A DNA stretch of 64,000 nt, from positions 1-64,000 of the forward strand of contig NZ_JACJLQ010000004.1 in assembly GCF_016902295.1 (NCBI RefSeq), written 5' to 3'. A program made the translations under genes and the position numbers. Shown here piece after piece: positions 25,680 to 33,626 of this stretch (position 1 is the stretch's first letter; each line of letters opens with the position of its first letter). The notes below the pieces were generated by a model. It searched no databases, was not told the origin of the DNA, and worked only from the letters and a program-made list of their open reading frames with translations. This stretch comes from Bacteroides caecigallinarum (GTDB lineage: Bacteria; Bacteroidota; Bacteroidia; Bacteroidales; Bacteroidaceae).

Positions 25680-26654
25680 ATGGACACAGTAGATATTATA
25701 AAACAACCTATTATACATGAATTAGAAGCTTTCAGAGAGCTGTTCGTCTCGTCATTGAAGAGTGATAATCCACTTCTCGACAATGTTTTGTCATATATCA
25801 AGAAAAGAAGCGGCAAGATGATGAGACCTATTTTGGTCATGCTCATAGCCAAAGCGTATGGTACAATAGATGATTCAGTGAGACATGTAGCTCTATCGCT
25901 TGAACTGCTCCATACAGCAAGTTTGGTTCACGATGACGTGGTGGATGAAAGTACTGAGCGAAGGGGCCAGCAATCTGTCAATGCTGTTTATAATAATAAG
26001 TTATCTGTATTGGTTGGCGACTATATCCTGGCTACATGTCTTAAGCATGCGTCGATGACAGGAAATATCAAACTGGTGGAACTTGTCTCTAATCTTGGCC
26101 AGGATCTTTCATTAGGCGAAGTTATACAGTTGGCCAATCTGTCTAATAAACAATTCTCTGAAGATGATTATTTCAATGTCATTCGCAGGAAGACTGCGGC
26201 TTTATTTACTGCGGCTGCAGAGTGTGGCGCTGTTGCTGTAGGAGCTTCGGAAAAGGACGTGAAGAGTGCTGCCACTTTTGGTGAGATGCTGGGTATTGCT
26301 TTTCAGATAAAGGATGATATTTTTGATTACTTTGATGATAATACAATAGGGAAGCCTACAGGCAATGATATGGTTGAGGGTAAACTGACGCTTCCTGCAA
26401 TATATGTACTGAACAAAATGAATGATAAATCACTGAATGAACTTGCGTTGCGTATTAGAGCTATGGAGGCAACAAAAGATGAGATAAATTCATTTGTTGA
26501 GACTGTAAAAAAAGAGGGTGGGATAGAGTATGCTGAAAAGATAATGCATGATTATCGAAATAAGGCACTTGCCATTTTACCTGAATATATTTCTCAGGAT
26601 ATACGGTCGTCACTTACAGCTTATATTGATTATGTGATAGACCGAAATAAATAA
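25680..26654 (+). CDS. polyprenyl diphosphate synthase (trans-isoprenyl, octaprenyl type)
   Basis: It condenses isopentenyl diphosphate units into a long isoprenoid chain, probably the menaquinone side chain. From ATG 25680 it has 324 residues with both aspartate-rich motifs, LVHDDVVDES (first) and FQIKDDIFDYFDD (second), plus RSGKMMRP near residue 45. An upstream ATG at 25602 would add 26 hydrophobic residues but lies before the predicted promoter, so the later start was chosen. Chain length cannot be deduced reliably. Confidence 0.92.
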   Translation: MDTVDIIKQPIIHELEAFRELFVSSLKSDNPLLDNVLSYIKKRSGKMMRPILVMLIAKAYGTIDDSVRHVALSLELLHTASLVHDDVVDESTERRGQQSVNAVYNNKLSVLVGDYILATCLKHASMTGNIKLVELVSNLGQDLSLGEVIQLANLSNKQFSEDDYFNVIRRKTAALFTAAAECGAVAVGASEKDVKSAATFGEMLGIAFQIKDDIFDYFDDNTIGKPTGNDMVEGKLTLPAIYVLNKMNDKSLNELALRIRAMEATKDEINSFVETVKKEGGIEYAEKIMHDYRNKALAILPEYISQDIRSSLTAYIDYVIDRNK

Positions 26655-26667
26655 TATAATGATAATT

Positions 26668-26723
26668 ATACCATAAAAAATATAGGACGAAAACTAACAT
26701 TCGTCCTATATTTTTTATGGTAT
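26668..26723. terminator. perfect 24-bp inverted repeat, bidirectional terminator
   Basis: Bases 26668-26691 and 26700-26723 are exact inverted complements of 24 bases, with loop AACTAACA. The GC-rich core is AGGACGAA/TTCGTCCT, and each side ends in an AAAAAA/TTTTTT tract, so it can terminate in both directions. It follows the polyprenyl synthetase stop by 13 bases. Confidence 0.9.
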
Positions 26724-26737
26724 TTTGAGATTGAAAA

Positions 26738-26803
26738 AAACTTGCCCAAATTTAAGTCAAAACTTGCCCGTGTTTAAGTTTGAATTTGCCCGTGTTTTAT
26801 TTG
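26738..26803. repeat. three tandem 22-bp repeats between convergent genes
   Basis: Units with cores ACTTGCCCAAATTTAAGT, ACTTGCCCGTGTTTAAGT and ATTTGCCCGTGTTTTATT follow each other with a period of exactly 22 bases. The middle unit is flanked by a dyad, AAACTT...AAGTTT. The array lies between the terminator at 26668-26723 and the end of deoC, where no promoter is expected. Confidence 0.75.
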
Positions 26804-26851
26804 GACTAAATAAAAGGATTTTTTTTAACAAAATATTCCCTTTTAAGTTGA

Positions 26852-27814
26852 TTAGAATAGCTTTATTTCTTCTCCCAGGATGTCTGATAAAATTAGGTTT
26901 GCCAGACGACTTGTCCCGATACGGAAGAGTCCTTCTTTAAACCATTCTTCGCCAAGAACCTCTTTTGCTATTGTATAATATTTCAAGGCATCTTCCACAG
27001 TATTGATTCCGCCAGCAGCTTTAAAACCAATCTTTATTCCTGTTTCAAGGAAGTATTCCTTAATAGCCTTACACATTACAAACGCGGCTTCCGGTGTCGC
27101 TCCGATGTTTTCCTTTCCTGTAGATGTCTTGATGAAATCTGCTCCGGCATACATAGCCAAAATGGCTGCTTTCTTTATATTTGAAGCACTTCCCAATACG
27201 CCTGTCTCAAGAATTACTTTCAGAGTTTTGTCGCCGCAGACAGCCTTAAGCTCTTCAATCTCGTCGCTCAGGCTTTCATAGTCTCCGTTCAGGAATTTAC
27301 CAACCGGTAATACGATATCTATTTCATCGGCTCCTGCATGTATTGCCATGGCTGTTTCCGCAACTTTAACTTCGGTGAAAGTCTGTGATGAAGGGAATCC
27401 TCCGGATACGCATGCAATCTTTACATCGTCTGCCTCAAGTCCGTCGTTAACAATCTCTGCCATGTTAGGATAAACACAGATAGCAGCTACGTTTTTCATG
27501 TCCGGATATTTATCGGCAAACTCATTCACCTTTTCTGTTAGCTTAAGTATGCTTTCCTCACTGTCTGTACATTTAAGGCTTGTAAGGTCGATGCTGCCGA
27601 ATAAAAATTTCTTTACATCTTTTGTATTATTCTCGTGTAAGTGCTTATTCAGGATGTTCTCAGTGGCGTAACTGATTTCATCGTCCTTCAGGGCTGTATT
27701 GTACTTGCTCAATGCCTCTGTGTATTTATCACTTGTAGGCATTTCATGCTCATGCTCGTGGTCATGTTCCTGTTCAAAATCGTAGATGTTTTCTTCGTTG
27801 TAACTCATAAGCAT
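26852..27814 (-). CDS. deoC: deoxyribose-phosphate aldolase with His/acid-rich N-terminal tract
   Basis: It cleaves 2-deoxyribose 5-phosphate to glyceraldehyde 3-phosphate and acetaldehyde during nucleoside salvage. The 320-residue class I aldolase has DLTSLKCTDSEE, the barrel strand KVILETGVL and the Schiff-base lysine in FIKTSTGKENIGAT. The first 25 residues contain alternating His and acidic residues (H17, H19, H21, H23 in EHDHEHEHE), an extension that could bind metal. The start overlaps the mazG-like stop (TAATG), so it is translationally coupled and last in the apt-uvrC-dtd-mazG-deoC operon. Confidence 0.94.
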   Translation of the reverse strand: MLMSYNEENIYDFEQEHDHEHEHEMPTSDKYTEALSKYNTALKDDEISYATENILNKHLHENNTKDVKKFLFGSIDLTSLKCTDSEESILKLTEKVNEFADKYPDMKNVAAICVYPNMAEIVNDGLEADDVKIACVSGGFPSSQTFTEVKVAETAMAIHAGADEIDIVLPVGKFLNGDYESLSDEIEELKAVCGDKTLKVILETGVLGSASNIKKAAILAMYAGADFIKTSTGKENIGATPEAAFVMCKAIKEYFLETGIKIGFKAAGGINTVEDALKYYTIAKEVLGEEWFKEGLFRIGTSRLANLILSDILGEEIKLF

Positions 27815-28134
27815 TATAGTTTTGGATTGTTTTTATGTCTGTCTTTATCTCTTGAAGTTTTCTTTTCGATGTTCTTTCTGAATGCTTCCGTAAGGTTCAC
27901 GCCTGTCTGGTTAGCCAGGCAGAGCAGTACCCAGAGTACATCCGCCATCTCGTCTGCCGGGTCCTGGTTCTCTCCTTCCTTGAACGATTGGTCGCCGTAT
28001 TTTCTTGACATTACTCTTGCCAGTTCTCCCACTTCTTCAGTCAGGACTGCCATGTTTGTCAGTTCGCTGAAGTATCTTACACCGTATTCTTTTATCCAGT
28101 TATCAACTGTTTTCTGGGCTTCATCAAGTGTCAT
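27814..28134 (-). CDS. MazG-like nucleotide pyrophosphohydrolase
   Basis: It probably hydrolyses (non-canonical) nucleoside triphosphates, a house-cleaning role. The 106-residue all-helical protein has the MazG metal motif: LTEEVGELARVMSRK (ExxE) and, further on, DPADEMADVLWVLLCLA (ExxD). The length fits single-domain members. It starts 3 bases after dtd and ends overlapping deoC. Confidence 0.9.
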   Translation of the reverse strand: MTLDEAQKTVDNWIKEYGVRYFSELTNMAVLTEEVGELARVMSRKYGDQSFKEGENQDPADEMADVLWVLLCLANQTGVNLTEAFRKNIEKKTSRDKDRHKNNPKL

Positions 28135-28137
28135 AAC

Positions 28138-28590
28138 TTATTCCTTATTCTTTGAATCTATCAATATTGTTACAGGTCCGTTGTTAAGCAACTCTACTTT
28201 CATATCCGCGCCGAATTCGCCTGTTCCGACTTCCTTTCCAAGTGCTTTACTCACTTCGTTGCAGAAGTATTCGTAGAGTGGGATAGCGGTTTCATGTCCG
28301 GCGGCTCTTATGTATGACGGTCTGTTTCCTTTCTTTGTAGAAGCCATCAATGTGAACTGGCTAACGATGAGAATCTCGCCGTTCACATCCATTATGGATT
28401 TGTTCATCACTCCGTTCTCATCGTCGAACACTCTCAGCCCGATAACCTTTTTGCACAGCCAGTCGGCATCCTCTTTTGTGTCGGCTTCCTCAATTCCGAC
28501 CAATATCATGAAACCCTCTTTGATTGCCGATTTGCATACTCCGTTTATGGTTACAGATGCGTGGCTAACCCTCTGTATAACTAATCTCAT
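28138..28590 (-). CDS. dtd: D-aminoacyl-tRNA deacylase
   Basis: It removes D-amino acids mischarged on tRNA. The 150-residue protein opens with MRLVIQRVSHASVTING and carries the two active-site motifs SQFTLMAS and NGPVTILID. These match the DTD family closely in length and order. It sits 11 bases after uvrC and 3 bases before the MazG-like gene. Confidence 0.95.
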   Translation of the reverse strand: MRLVIQRVSHASVTINGVCKSAIKEGFMILVGIEEADTKEDADWLCKKVIGLRVFDDENGVMNKSIMDVNGEILIVSQFTLMASTKKGNRPSYIRAAGHETAIPLYEYFCNEVSKALGKEVGTGEFGADMKVELLNNGPVTILIDSKNKE

Positions 28591-28601
28591 ATTATGATAA
28601 A

Positions 28602-30428
28602 TTATTCCTTGTTTAATTCTTCTTTTACAGCCTTTGCAGAGGCTTCTCCAACGACGTTGGACAGTTCTTCAATGCTTGCTTCTTTTATCCGTTTCACGCT
28701 CTTGAATGCTTTCAGAAGCGCTGTTTTCTTTTTCTCTCCGATTCCTTTTATATTATCCAGCGCTGATGCAATCTGACTCTTGCTTCTCTTGTCGCGGTGG
28801 AAGGTAATTGCAAACCTGTGGACTTCATCCTGTATGTTCTCAAGCAGATGGAATAGGGGAGTTCCCTGTTTTATTCCTATCGTTTGTGGCGGAAATCCTG
28901 CAAGCACTTCCGATGTTCTGTGGCGGTTGTCTTTAGCCAGTCCTACGATTGGAATGCTGAGGTGAAGTTCATCTTCTATAACCTGCCTTACTACCTCCAT
29001 CTGCCCCTTACCGCCATCAGTCAGTATTACGTCAGGAAGTTCACCCTGTTCGTCAATGATACGCGTATATCTTCTTCTTACAACCTCCTGCATTGAGGCA
29101 TAATCGTCCGGGCCTTCTACGGTTTTTATGATGTATTTCCTGTAGTCCTTCTTGCTCGGTTTTGCCTTTTTGAAGACAACACACGCCGCTACGGCATCCG
29201 AGCCCTGAATGTTCGAGTTGTCGAAACATTCTATGTGGACAGGCATCTTGTCGAGGTGAAGTTGTTCCTGTATTTCTTTCATCAGTCTCACACTCCTCTG
29301 TTCAGGATTGAGTTTTTCAGCCTGTTTCAGGCGATCCACTTTGTACTGTTTTACATTCAGTATAGACAGTTCAAGAAGATGCTTTTTGTCTCCTCTTTGA
29401 GGTATGGTAAATGTTACTCCGTTCATCTCCATGTCGAGCTCAAAAGGTACTATTATCTCCTTCGATTCGCTATGATATCTTTCTCTCATTTCTACAATAC
29501 CAAGTTGGAGCAACTCCTCTTTAGTTTCGTTCATTCGTACTTTATATTCGAACGTGAAAGCCTGGTTTATGCATCCGTTCGTGATATGCAGATAGTTTAT
29601 GTATGCTACGCCTTCGTCCGTTTCTATTGAGAATACATCAATATTATGCAACACCGAACTTACTACCTCGCTCTTCGACCTGTAGCTTTCCACCAGGTCA
29701 TATTTGAGCTTTATTTTTTGTGCCTCCTCGAATTTAAGTTCACTTGCCAATTTCTGCATTTCATCCATCAGCATATCGCTTATTACGCGTGTATTGCCTT
29801 TCAAGATTTCCTTTATTTCCGCTATCTGATTCATGTATTCCTCATGACTCTGTAGTCCGATACATGGACCTTTGCAGTTCTTGATGTGATATTCCAGACA
29901 GACCTTGAACTTTCCTTGTGATATGTTTTCCGGAGTAAGCGCAAGATGACACGTCCTCAGATTATAGAGTTTCTTTATGAGTTCCAGAACAGCCATCATT
30001 GACGGAACATGACTGTATGGTCCGAAGTAAGTACCTTCTTTCCTGTCTATCTTTCTTGTCTTGAATACACGTGGAAAATATTCGTTGCTGATGCAGATAG
30101 AAGGATAGCTCTTGTCGTCCTTAAGCAGGACATTGTATCTTGGTTTGTATTTCTTAATCAGATTATTTTCCAGCAATAATGCGTCTTCTTCGGTATTGAC
30201 TACGATGTATCTGATGTCGGCAATCTTTGTCACGAGTATTCTTGTTTTTGCTGATTGATGTTCTTTTGCAAAATATGAATAAACTCGTCTTTTCAGATTC
30301 TTGGCTTTGCCAACATATATGATTGTACCTTCCGAATTCAGATACTGATATATCCCCGGACTGTCCGGCAGGTTCAGAACGATGCCTCTCAGATAATCGC
30401 TTGTTTTAAGTTCTTCTTTCGAATCCAT
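28602..30428 (-). CDS. uvrC: excinuclease ABC subunit C
   Basis: It makes both incisions in nucleotide excision repair. The 608-residue protein has an N-terminal GIY-YIG nuclease (PGIYQYLNSEGTIIYVGKA), a cysteine region (CLEYHIKNCKGPCIG), a UVR segment, an RNase H-like second nuclease (HIECFDNSNIQGSDAVAA, ILTDGGKGQ) and C-terminal helix-hairpin-helix repeats (NIKGIGEKKKTALL). All domains are intact. It is 17 bases downstream of apt. Confidence 0.96.
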   Translation of the reverse strand: MDSKEELKTSDYLRGIVLNLPDSPGIYQYLNSEGTIIYVGKAKNLKRRVYSYFAKEHQSAKTRILVTKIADIRYIVVNTEEDALLLENNLIKKYKPRYNVLLKDDKSYPSICISNEYFPRVFKTRKIDRKEGTYFGPYSHVPSMMAVLELIKKLYNLRTCHLALTPENISQGKFKVCLEYHIKNCKGPCIGLQSHEEYMNQIAEIKEILKGNTRVISDMLMDEMQKLASELKFEEAQKIKLKYDLVESYRSKSEVVSSVLHNIDVFSIETDEGVAYINYLHITNGCINQAFTFEYKVRMNETKEELLQLGIVEMRERYHSESKEIIVPFELDMEMNGVTFTIPQRGDKKHLLELSILNVKQYKVDRLKQAEKLNPEQRSVRLMKEIQEQLHLDKMPVHIECFDNSNIQGSDAVAACVVFKKAKPSKKDYRKYIIKTVEGPDDYASMQEVVRRRYTRIIDEQGELPDVILTDGGKGQMEVVRQVIEDELHLSIPIVGLAKDNRHRTSEVLAGFPPQTIGIKQGTPLFHLLENIQDEVHRFAITFHRDKRSKSQIASALDNIKGIGEKKKTALLKAFKSVKRIKEASIEELSNVVGEASAKAVKEELNKE

Positions 30429-30445
30429 TATTGCCGTGAGTGTAT

Positions 30446-30970
30446 TTATAATTCGAGTATGGTCTTCACCTCTACATCTGCAGGGAATGCTTGCCTTCCG
30501 TTTAGTCCCTTCAGTTCGATAACGAAGTTGATATATGTCTGTTTTGCTCCAGCCTTCTTGACCAGTCTGTGTGTGGCAGCCATAGTTCCACCTGTAGCAA
30601 GAAGGTCATCGTGAAGCAGTACCACGTCGTCTTCGCTTATTGCATCTTTATGAAGTTGGATAGTGTCGGTACCATATTCCTTAGCGTAAGTTTCTTCTAT
30701 TACCTCTGCAGGAAGTTTTCCAGGCTTGCGTGCCATGATGAAGCCTGCGCCTAATCTTTCTGCGAGCGCACCGCCTAATATGAATCCTCTTGATTCGATG
30801 CCTACCACCTTTGTGATACCTTTGTCTTTATAAAGTTCGTATAGCTCGTCTATCAGGCCGCTTAGGCATTCGCTGTTTTTAAATAGGGTAGTTACGTCGT
30901 AGAACAGGATTCCCGGCTTTGGGAAGTCTGGTATCTCGCGGAGATTCTTTCTTAAGATTTCTTTGTTCAT
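30446..30970 (-). CDS. apt: adenine phosphoribosyltransferase
   Basis: It converts adenine and PRPP to AMP. The 174-residue protein has FPKPGILFYDVTTLF at the start, GIESRGFILGGALA and the PRPP-binding motif VVLLHDDLLATGGTM. It is the first gene of the operon that continues through uvrC, dtd, the MazG-like gene and deoC, a grouping of nucleotide salvage, repair and quality-control functions. Confidence 0.95.
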   Translation of the reverse strand: MNKEILRKNLREIPDFPKPGILFYDVTTLFKNSECLSGLIDELYELYKDKGITKVVGIESRGFILGGALAERLGAGFIMARKPGKLPAEVIEETYAKEYGTDTIQLHKDAISEDDVVLLHDDLLATGGTMAATHRLVKKAGAKQTYINFVIELKGLNGRQAFPADVEVKTILEL

Positions 30971-31080
30971 ATATTAGTTCTTTTATTTATTCTTTCCTTA
31001 AAGTTTTACGTTAAGTTATATGCTTACTTTAGGGCCTATTCCTTTATTTTCAATATCTTATGGGCGTTCCTTAAACAAAT

Positions 31081-31096
31081 TGTTTCACGTGAAACA
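31081..31096. other. parS chromosome-partition site
   Basis: The 16-base palindrome TGTTTCACGTGAAACA is identical to the canonical ParB-binding parS sequence. It lies in the 132-base gap between mnmG and apt, six bases past the mnmG stop. In many bacteria parS sites cluster around the replication origin, often near gidA (mnmG). No parA or parB gene is in this window. Confidence 0.9.
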
Positions 31097-31102
31097 TAGC
31101 TT

Positions 31103-32974
31103 TTATCGTCCCATTAGCACCAGCAATACGTTGATGTCGCTTGGGGATATACCCGGTATTCGGCTTGCCTGTGCCAGAGTCTCAGGGTCTATCTTCTTTA
31201 GCTTCTGTCTTGCTTCCGTTGACAGTGACTGGAGAGTGTCGTAGTCGAACTTGCCTTTTATCTTGATAGACTCCAGGCGGTGTATCTTATCAGCTATCAT
31301 TCTCTCACGGTCTATGTATCCCTTATACTTGATTTGAACTTCGGCAGCCTCTATAATCTCTTCCTTGCGGTCTTCTATTCTGTCAAGTACAGCTTTGAAT
31401 GCAGGCACAAGAGGAGCGATATTTTCTATCGTAATCTGCGGACGGCTTATCAGGTCGATAAGCTTGCATCCGTGCGCCAGTCTTGCTGTGCCTAATGCTT
31501 CCAGACCATCGTTAATCTTGTCTGCCTTGATAGAGTAGGTCTTCGTGAATTCCACTATCTTCTCTATCTCTTCGCGCTTTTTGCAGAGGATGTCGTATCT
31601 GTCATGTTTTGCAAGTCCGAGTTTGTATGCCCTTTCTGTAAGTCTGAAGTCGGCATCATCCTGTCTCAGCAGAATTCTGTATTCGGCTCTTGAGGTAAAC
31701 ATACGGTAAGGCTCATCCACACCTTTTGTCACAAGGTCGTCTATCAGTACGCCGATATAAGCTTCGTCTCTTCCCAATACGAAAGGCTCTCCGCCATGAC
31801 AGTTGATATGAGCGTTTATACCAGCGATGATACCCTGACCTCCGGCTTCTTCATAACCTGTAGTACCGTTCACCTGACCTGCAAAGAACAGGTTCTTGAC
31901 TATTTTAGATTCAAGAGTGTGCTTGAGCTGGGTAGGGTCGAAGTAGTCGTATTCTATTGCATATCCGGAGCGGTAAAGCACTACATCCTTGAAACAAGGA
32001 ATCTTCTTAAGAGCCTCAAGCTGGATGTCCATAGGTAGGGAAGAGGAGAACCCGTTGAGGTAAAGTTCTTGTGTTGTCTCTCCTTCCGGCTCCAGGAAAA
32101 GCTGATGCTGTGGTTTGTCCGGGAATGTTACGATTTTCGTTTCTATACTCGGGCAGTAGCGCGGACCGATACTTTGGATTTGTCCGTTGTAAAGAGGGGA
32201 GTCCGCCAGTCCACTCCTCAGTGTGGCATGTACTTCTTCGTTGGTAAAACATGTCCAGCACTGGAGCTGTTTAAGCTGTCTTGGCTCGCTGATAAAAGAG
32301 AATCTGTGGAAATCATTCTCGCCGTCCTGTGGCTCCATCAAATCGAAATGTACGCTTCTTGCGTCTATTCTCACCGGTGTACCCGTTTTCATTCTTCCGG
32401 ATGTTATGCCATGTCTTGTTATAGACTCTGTAAGATGATAAGAAGCTGGTTCAGCGCAACGTCCTCCGGCAAGCATTTTGCGTCCTATATGCATAAGTCC
32501 GTTGAGGAAAGTTCCTGCTGTGAGAACAATACATTTGGCATAGAATGTCACACCCCAGCAAGTTGTCAGACCTTTTACTTCCCCGTTCTCGATTATAAGT
32601 TCTTCCACAGTGTCCTGCCATATATGCAGGTTAGGAATGTTCTCGAGAATTTCTCTCCAGGCCCAAATGAATTTGCCTCTGTCGCACTGAGCGCGAGGGC
32701 TCCACATGGCAGGACCTTTGGAGCGGTTCAGCATACGGAACTGTATGGCGGTCTTGTCAGTCACCAGTCCCATGTATCCGCCCAATGCGTCAATTTCTCT
32801 TACTATCTGTCCTTTTGCAATACCACCTACTGCAGGGTTGCAACTCATCTGTGCAATCTTGTTCATGTCCATTGTTATCAGACATGTTTTCGAACCAAGA
32901 TTGGCTGCCGCAGCAGCTGCTTCACATCCTGCATGACCGGCACCGATTACAATAACGTCGTACTTAAATTCCAT
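31103..32974 (-). CDS. mnmG: tRNA uridine-5-carboxymethylaminomethyl modification enzyme MnmG
   Basis: With MnmE it installs the carboxymethylaminomethyl group at U34 of tRNAs, using FAD. From ATG 32974 it has 623 residues with the FAD-binding motif VIGAGHAGCEAA, CNPAVGGIAKGQ, and PYRMFTSRAEYRILLRQDDADFRLTE. An upstream in-frame ATG (33040) would add 22 residues lacking family similarity and lies upstream of a TAATTTTG box at 33001-33008, so the later start was chosen. It is the gene historically called gidA. Confidence 0.96.
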   Translation of the reverse strand: MEFKYDVIVIGAGHAGCEAAAAAANLGSKTCLITMDMNKIAQMSCNPAVGGIAKGQIVREIDALGGYMGLVTDKTAIQFRMLNRSKGPAMWSPRAQCDRGKFIWAWREILENIPNLHIWQDTVEELIIENGEVKGLTTCWGVTFYAKCIVLTAGTFLNGLMHIGRKMLAGGRCAEPASYHLTESITRHGITSGRMKTGTPVRIDARSVHFDLMEPQDGENDFHRFSFISEPRQLKQLQCWTCFTNEEVHATLRSGLADSPLYNGQIQSIGPRYCPSIETKIVTFPDKPQHQLFLEPEGETTQELYLNGFSSSLPMDIQLEALKKIPCFKDVVLYRSGYAIEYDYFDPTQLKHTLESKIVKNLFFAGQVNGTTGYEEAGGQGIIAGINAHINCHGGEPFVLGRDEAYIGVLIDDLVTKGVDEPYRMFTSRAEYRILLRQDDADFRLTERAYKLGLAKHDRYDILCKKREEIEKIVEFTKTYSIKADKINDGLEALGTARLAHGCKLIDLISRPQITIENIAPLVPAFKAVLDRIEDRKEEIIEAAEVQIKYKGYIDRERMIADKIHRLESIKIKGKFDYDTLQSLSTEARQKLKKIDPETLAQASRIPGISPSDINVLLVLMGR

Positions 32975-33000
32975 TGAATAATGATGTTTATTATCGGGTG

Positions 33001-33008
33001 CAAAATTA
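33001..33008 (-). promoter_or_regulatory. putative -7 box of mnmG
   Basis: It reads TAATTTTG followed by CACCC on the minus strand, 26 bases upstream of the chosen start codon. It argues against the more distal ATG at 33040. Confidence 0.5.
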
Positions 33009-33055
33009 GTGAAAATAATCGTTGTTTTTCCCCCTTGCAAATATCATTTAACAAA

Positions 33056-33080
33056 GTAGGGCGAGAATTTCTCGCCCTAC
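33056..33080 (-). terminator. terminator of ybeY
   Basis: GTAGGGCGAGA (33056-33066) and TCTCGCCCTAC (33070-33080) form a perfect 11-bp GC-rich stem with a three-base loop. It lies 15 bases past the ybeY stop, with only a short T-rich stretch after it. Confidence 0.75.
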
Positions 33081-33095
33081 CACTTTTCAGTCTAA

Positions 33096-33518
33096 TTATT
33101 TCATTTCCTTAAGCATATCCAGTGCCTTGTTTTCTGCCGCTTCCATTATCTCTCTTTCTCCCGGTCCCTTGTCGTTTATTCCGCACAGGTGCAGGATTCC
33201 GTGGATAATCACTCGGTGCAGTTCCGTATCGTATTCCGCCCCGAACTGTTCGGCATTTGTCCTTACGGTGTCAAGGCTTATGAACAAATCGCCTGAGATA
33301 CGTTTGCCTTCACAGTAGTCGAAGGTGATGATATCTGTATAATAGTCATGTTGCAGATACTGTCTGTTCACCTCAAGAATCTTTTCGTCCGAACAGAATA
33401 TGTAGGCGATTTCTCCCACGCGCAGACCGTATGAAGCGGCTACCGCTTTTATCCATTCTGTGGTTTCTCTCTTTTTTATGTCGGGCATTTCAACCCCGTC
33501 TGTCTGATAAGTAATCAT
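33096..33518 (-). CDS. ybeY: rRNA maturation endoribonuclease YbeY
   Basis: It takes part in 16S rRNA 3'-end maturation and ribosome quality control. The 140-residue protein has the zinc motif region HRVIIHGILHLCGINDKGPGE, which should be read as HGILHLCG with the first two His ligands intact. The third His of the usual HGxLHLxGxDH motif is replaced by Lys in the DKG context, a form I recall as common in Bacteroidetes. FCSDEKILEVNRQYLQHDYYTD upstream is also typical and is split here by position only around FCSDEKILEVNRQYL. Confidence 0.9.
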   Translation of the reverse strand: MITYQTDGVEMPDIKKRETTEWIKAVAASYGLRVGEIAYIFCSDEKILEVNRQYLQHDYYTDIITFDYCEGKRISGDLFISLDTVRTNAEQFGAEYDTELHRVIIHGILHLCGINDKGPGEREIMEAAENKALDMLKEMK

Positions 33519-33523
33519 ATGTT

Positions 33524-33606
33524 AGTTTTTAAGTTTGTCAGTTTTTAAGTTTAATTTCTTTGACCTTTGGTTGTTAGTTTTTAAGCATCAACCAACTTAA
33601 AAACTA
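33524..33606. repeat. 16-bp direct repeat and hairpin after the SpmAB gene
   Basis: AGTTTTTAAGTTTGTC (33524-33539) is followed directly by AGTTTTTAAGTTTAAT (33540-33555). A third copy forms a perfect 11-bp hairpin, TAGTTTTTAAG (33575-33585) with CTTAAAAACTA (33596-33606). The same repeat unit occurs at 49687-49718. The hairpin could terminate the gene ending at 33627. Confidence 0.65.
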
Positions 33607-33626
33607 AAGAACTTAAGATCTTAATA

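Noticed and set aside
30971-31102. Replication origin near the parS site
   Set aside because: The gap is only 132 bases, and no cluster of DnaA boxes or AT-rich unwinding repeats was seen.
32069-32977. 302-codon open frame on the plus strand opposite mnmG
   Set aside because: It is antisense to a highly conserved gene, and its composition (many Cys and Ser) reflects the complementary strand.
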